A stretch of DNA of 64,000 bases, from the NCBI RefSeq assembly GCF_002893765.1, contig NZ_CP025938.1:2995501-3059500 (forward strand), in the 5' to 3' direction. Numbering within the stretch: the stretch's first letter is position 1; each line of letters opens with the position of its first letter. The translations under genes and the position numbers were made by a program. A model generated the notes under the pieces. It ran no database searches. It was not told the DNA's origin and saw only the letters and a program-made list of their open reading frames with translations. Positions 61,672 through 64,000 of this stretch are shown in pieces. This DNA comes from Tamlana carrageenivorans (GTDB lineage: Bacteria; Bacteroidota; Bacteroidia; Flavobacteriales; Flavobacteriaceae).

Positions 61672-61679
61672 CAAATATA
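61672..61679 (-). promoter_or_regulatory. -7 box of the tRNA-Met gene
   Basis: TATATTTG on the minus strand, 15 bases before the tRNA 5' end. It is the same octamer as at 34582, 41714 and 62204. Confidence 0.65.
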
Positions 61680-61788
61680 TAAACATTATTACAGTTACCA
61701 AACAGAACTGAAAAAAAATAATATTAAATTTTTTAGTCTTACTTCTCAATTAATGTATATATTGGCAATATAAATTTCTTAATTACTT

Positions 61789-62181
61789 ATGGACGACAAA
61801 ATTAGATTTGATATTGAATTTCAAATACACGCTTCCCCTCAACTTTTATATCAATATATTTCTACACCTTCGGGTTTATCGGAGTGGTTTTCGGATAACG
61901 TAAATTCGCGAGGTGAACTCTTTACTTTCATTTGGGATGGTAGTGAAGAAAAGGCAAAACTCTTAAATAAAAAAAGTGGTGAACGTGTTAAGTTTAGATG
62001 GATCGCTGATGAAGAAGATGGACTGTCTTGTTATTTTGAAATTCGAATCCAAGTTGATGAAATCACTAAAGATGTGTCTTTAATTATTACCGATTTTGCT
62101 GAAGATGATGAAGTCGATGAGTCTAAAATGCTTTGGACCAATCAAATTTCAAGTTTAAAGCAAGTATTAGGTTCTGCTTAA
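61789..62181 (+). CDS. START-like (SRPBCC) domain protein
   Basis: 130 residues of helix-grip fold, cytosolic, no signal peptide. FEIQIHASPQLLYQYISTPSGLSEWFSD with DIEF before it is the start of the Bacteroidetes START-like family (AHSA1-related), and it covers the whole protein. Such proteins bind small hydrophobic ligands; no function is established. It belongs to the conserved chromosome next to the tRNA and the aminotransferase rather than to the polysaccharide locus. Confidence 0.8.
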   Translation: MDDKIRFDIEFQIHASPQLLYQYISTPSGLSEWFSDNVNSRGELFTFIWDGSEEKAKLLNKKSGERVKFRWIADEEDGLSCYFEIRIQVDEITKDVSLIITDFAEDDEVDESKMLWTNQISSLKQVLGSA

Positions 62182-62203
62182 TTACAAATAACATATTTTA
62201 AAT

Positions 62204-62250
62204 TATATTTGTCCCGCTTACGCAAAAAAACGCCGTAAGCGGGATTTTTT
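62204..62250 (+). promoter_or_regulatory. Overlapping promoter and terminator hairpin
   Basis: TATATTTG at 62204-62211 is a perfect -7 box. TCCCGCTTACG (62212-62222) pairs perfectly with CGTAAGCGGGA (62234-62244), followed by TTTTTT (62245-62250) and at once the ATG of the next gene. The hairpin can end the START-like transcript, while the promoter would start the aminotransferase mRNA inside the first arm. Confidence 0.65.
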
Positions 62251-63093
62251 ATGACAAATTTTAACGGAACACTTTTAGACGGCAATGCTTTTTTATCAAT
62301 TAAAAATAGGGGATACGCTTATGGCGATGCCCTTTTTGAAACCATAAAATCGAGTAGCGGAAAAATTTTGTTTTGGGAAGATCATTATTTTCGCTTGATG
62401 GCTTCTATGCGCATCATGCGTATGGAAATTCCGATGACGTTTACCATGGAGTTTTTAGAAAGTGAAATTCAGAAAACTCTTGAAGCTAATGGTTTTCAAA
62501 AGCAATCTGCCCGTGTAAAATTAAGTGTGCATAGAAATGAAGGCGGCCTTTATACGCCAAAAACCAACCAGGTGAGTTTTGTGATTGCCACCGATGAGCT
62601 TGCAGAAAGTTTTTATACCGTTTCAGAGGCGCTATATCAAGTCGATTTGTTTAAAGACTATTATGTGTCGCCAAGTTTATTATCTACCCTTAAAACTAAT
62701 AATAAGGCTTTAAATGTGGTGGGTAGTATTTATGCTAAAGAGAACGATTTGGATAATTGTCTTTTACTAAATACCAATAAACAAGTTGTTGAGGCGTTAA
62801 ATGGGAATGTTTTTCTTGTTAAAGGGAATACTATAAAAACACCACCATTAACCGATGGTTGTTTAAAAGGCGTTATGAGAACGCAACTTGTTGATATTAT
62901 TAAAGCGCTTCCAGAGTATGAATTTGTGGAAGATTCAATCTCACCTTTCGAACTTCAAAAAGCAGATGAAATGTTTATTACCAACGTTATGGTTGGTATA
63001 CAGTCTGTAAGTAAATACAGGAAGAAAACCTTTGCTAATGGCGTAGCAAAAAGTTTGCTTCAAAAACTAAATGTAAAAATTCGATTGAATTAG
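62251..63093 (+). CDS. Class IV aminotransferase (aminodeoxychorismate lyase / branched-chain aminotransferase fold)
   Basis: 280 residues, PLP-dependent fold type IV. NRGYAYGDALFETI at 19-32 and the PLP lysine, probably Lys148 in STLKTNN, are visible; TDGCLKGVMR and ELQKADEMFITN are conserved near the end. In Bacteroidetes this gene is a candidate 4-amino-4-deoxychorismate lyase (pabC) of folate synthesis, but D-amino-acid or branched-chain aminotransferase activity cannot be excluded. The start is fixed by the family's N-terminus, directly after the hairpin T run. The stop overlaps that of the next gene on the other strand by four bases. Confidence 0.85.
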   Translation: MTNFNGTLLDGNAFLSIKNRGYAYGDALFETIKSSSGKILFWEDHYFRLMASMRIMRMEIPMTFTMEFLESEIQKTLEANGFQKQSARVKLSVHRNEGGLYTPKTNQVSFVIATDELAESFYTVSEALYQVDLFKDYYVSPSLLSTLKTNNKALNVVGSIYAKENDLDNCLLLNTNKQVVEALNGNVFLVKGNTIKTPPLTDGCLKGVMRTQLVDIIKALPEYEFVEDSISPFELQKADEMFITNVMVGIQSVSKYRKKTFANGVAKSLLQKLNVKIRLN

Positions 63094-63650
63094 TTGTAAC
63101 TCGGGTTTTCAGGGGCGTTAGACCAAATGCTATATTCACCACCGAATTCTAACATTTTTTCTTTCCAAAAAGATTCGTAGTCTTTTTCTATGATATCTTT
63201 TTCGTAAATATTTTCAGAAACTACCCAAGAATGTGATTTTAACTCCGAGTCTAATTGATTGGTATCCCAACCAGAATAACCTAAAAAGAAACGTATATCA
63301 TTTTCATTAATGGTATTTTCCTTTATAAGTTCTGCAACACGATTAAAATCGCCTCCCCAATAAATTCCTAAAGAAATTTCAATACTGTTAGGTATCAGTT
63401 GTGGAATTTTATGGATAAAATATAAATTATCTTGTTCAACAGGGCCTCCATTGTACACTTTAAATGTAGCTTCAATTTCTGGAATTAATTCATTAATAGT
63501 GTAATCGAGGGGTTTGTTGAGAATAAAGCCTATAGAGCCTTCTTCAGAATGATCAGCTAATAAGACTATAGAACGGTTAAAAGAAACATCTCCAATAATT
63601 GCAGGTTCTGCAATCAATAAATTTCCTTTTTTGGGTTTTATTGTCACCAT
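63090..63650 (-). CDS. YqgE/AlgH family protein
   Basis: 186 residues covering the whole DUF179 family. KKGNLLIAEPAIIGDVSFNRSIVLLADH and GSIGFILNKPLDY at the N-terminus, then VYNGGPVEQDNLYFIH and FFLGYSGWDTNQLDSEL are diagnostic. Cytosolic; the biochemical role is unknown although a regulatory role was proposed for AlgH. Convergent with the aminotransferase gene, sharing four bases at the stops. Confidence 0.93.
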   Translation of the reverse strand: MVTIKPKKGNLLIAEPAIIGDVSFNRSIVLLADHSEEGSIGFILNKPLDYTINELIPEIEATFKVYNGGPVEQDNLYFIHKIPQLIPNSIEISLGIYWGGDFNRVAELIKENTINENDIRFFLGYSGWDTNQLDSELKSHSWVVSENIYEKDIIEKDYESFWKEKMLEFGGEYSIWSNAPENPSYN

Positions 63651-63723
63651 ATGTTGAGGGATTTAGTAACTAAAACTAATATTAATTTATTAATAATGCA
63701 ACAATTTTAAGGATATATAAAGA

Positions 63724-63747
63724 AAAAGCCTCCAAATGGAGGCTTTT
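63724..63747 (-). terminator. Terminator after the HU gene
   Basis: AAAAGCCTCC and GGAGGCTTTT pair perfectly around AAAT, a classic intrinsic terminator. It lies 23 bases past the stop of the leftward HU gene. Confidence 0.85.
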
Positions 63748-63770
63748 GTATAATATAAAGAAGTAAATTA

Positions 63771-64000
63771 TTAGTTTACTGCATTTGATAAATCAGAACC
63801 AGCTTTAAACTTTACAATGTTTTTAGCTGCAATTTTGATAGTTTCTCCTGTTTGAGGGTTTCTTCCGTCTCTAGCAGCTCTGTTAGAAACTGACCAAGAA
63901 CCAAATCCTACTAAAGAAACTCTATTTCCTTTTTTTAAAGCTCCTTCAATTTCAGTTAACGCACATTCTAAAGCTTTCTTTGCAGCAGCTTTAGTGATTC
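63771..64000 (-). CDS. HU-family DNA-binding protein, C-terminal part (runs off the right edge)
   Basis: 76 residues are visible on the minus strand, ending with TAA at 63773-63771. KKGNRVSLVGFGSWSVSNRAAR and RDGRNPQTGETIKIAAKN are the beta-arm and core motifs of HU/IHF proteins; the C-terminus is FKAGSDLSNAVN. About 15 N-terminal residues lie outside the window. It is a nucleoid protein that bends DNA. Confidence 0.95.
   Translation of the reverse strand, partial: ITKAAAKKALECALTEIEGALKKGNRVSLVGFGSWSVSNRAARDGRNPQTGETIKIAAKNIVKFKAGSDLSNAVN

Noticed and set aside
1..64000. CRISPR arrays, restriction or toxin-antitoxin systems, biosynthetic clusters
   Set aside because: Read for regular short repeats and hallmark genes on both strands; none seen.

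Overview
The window (about 35% G+C by eye) comes from a marine member of the Bacteroidetes, almost certainly Flavobacteriaceae. The support is SusC/SusD-type uptake proteins, a hybrid two-component regulator, a type IX secretion sorting domain, Bacteroidetes -7 boxes (TATATTTG) and an almost complete lack of Shine-Dalgarno sites. The bulk of it (1-59178) is one large polysaccharide utilization locus. The enzyme set fits the green-algal polysaccharide ulvan, which is built of sulfated rhamnose, glucuronic/iduronic acid and xylose. The set is: two PL40-like proteins, a PL25-like ulvan lyase, five S1 sulfatases, a GH106 rhamnosidase, a GH88 unsaturated glucuronyl hydrolase, a GH2 enzyme, and complete front ends for uronate and rhamnose catabolism.

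Layout. 1-24513 (+): degradation block with a partial alginate-lyase-fold gene, GH106, PL40-like lyase with CBM6-like module and T9SS tail, PL25-like propeller, sulfatases A-E, a second PL40-like protein without tail (candidate oligosaccharide dehydratase), an exported lactonase-fold protein, a beta-helix protein and a GH2 enzyme. 24622-24748: a MITE/REP-like inverted repeat. 24783-27610 (-): kduI-kduD-DUF4861. 27818-30188: an IS4-family element interrupted by an IS982-family element, with both target duplications visible. 30374-40444 (+): HTCS regulator, a tiny hydrophobic ORF, SusC, SusD, GH88. 40538-41620 (-): LacI-type regulator, divergent from 41767-47994 (+): SDR uronate reductase, uxuA, uxaC and a TRAP transporter, with two operator-like copies bracketing the promoter. 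48671-59178 (+): rhamnose block with fused RhaD/RhaE, RhaI, RhaB, a double class II aldolase-fold protein, an FMN 2-hydroxyacid dehydrogenase, an aldehyde dehydrogenase and an NCS1-type permease.

59179-61580 is a scrapyard. It holds a frameshifted outer-membrane receptor gene, a likely tRNA-Pro 3' fragment, a truncated tyrosine-recombinase start, and a decayed partial copy of the GH88-terminator-lacI region. After it comes ordinary chromosome: tRNA-Met (CAT), a START-like protein, a class IV aminotransferase, an AlgH/YqgE protein, and the end of an HU gene.

How it works together (inference from families). Secreted lyases cut ulvan, SusCD imports oligomers, and periplasmic sulfatases, the dehydratase candidate, GH88, GH2 and GH106 take them to monomers. 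Unsaturated uronate goes through KduI/KduD, and saturated glucuronate goes through UxaC, the SDR and UxuA; both reach KDG, whose kinase and aldolase are not in this window. Rhamnose goes through RhaI, RhaB and RhaD to DHAP plus L-lactaldehyde, then L-lactate and pyruvate. I found no CRISPR array, rRNA or defence system.
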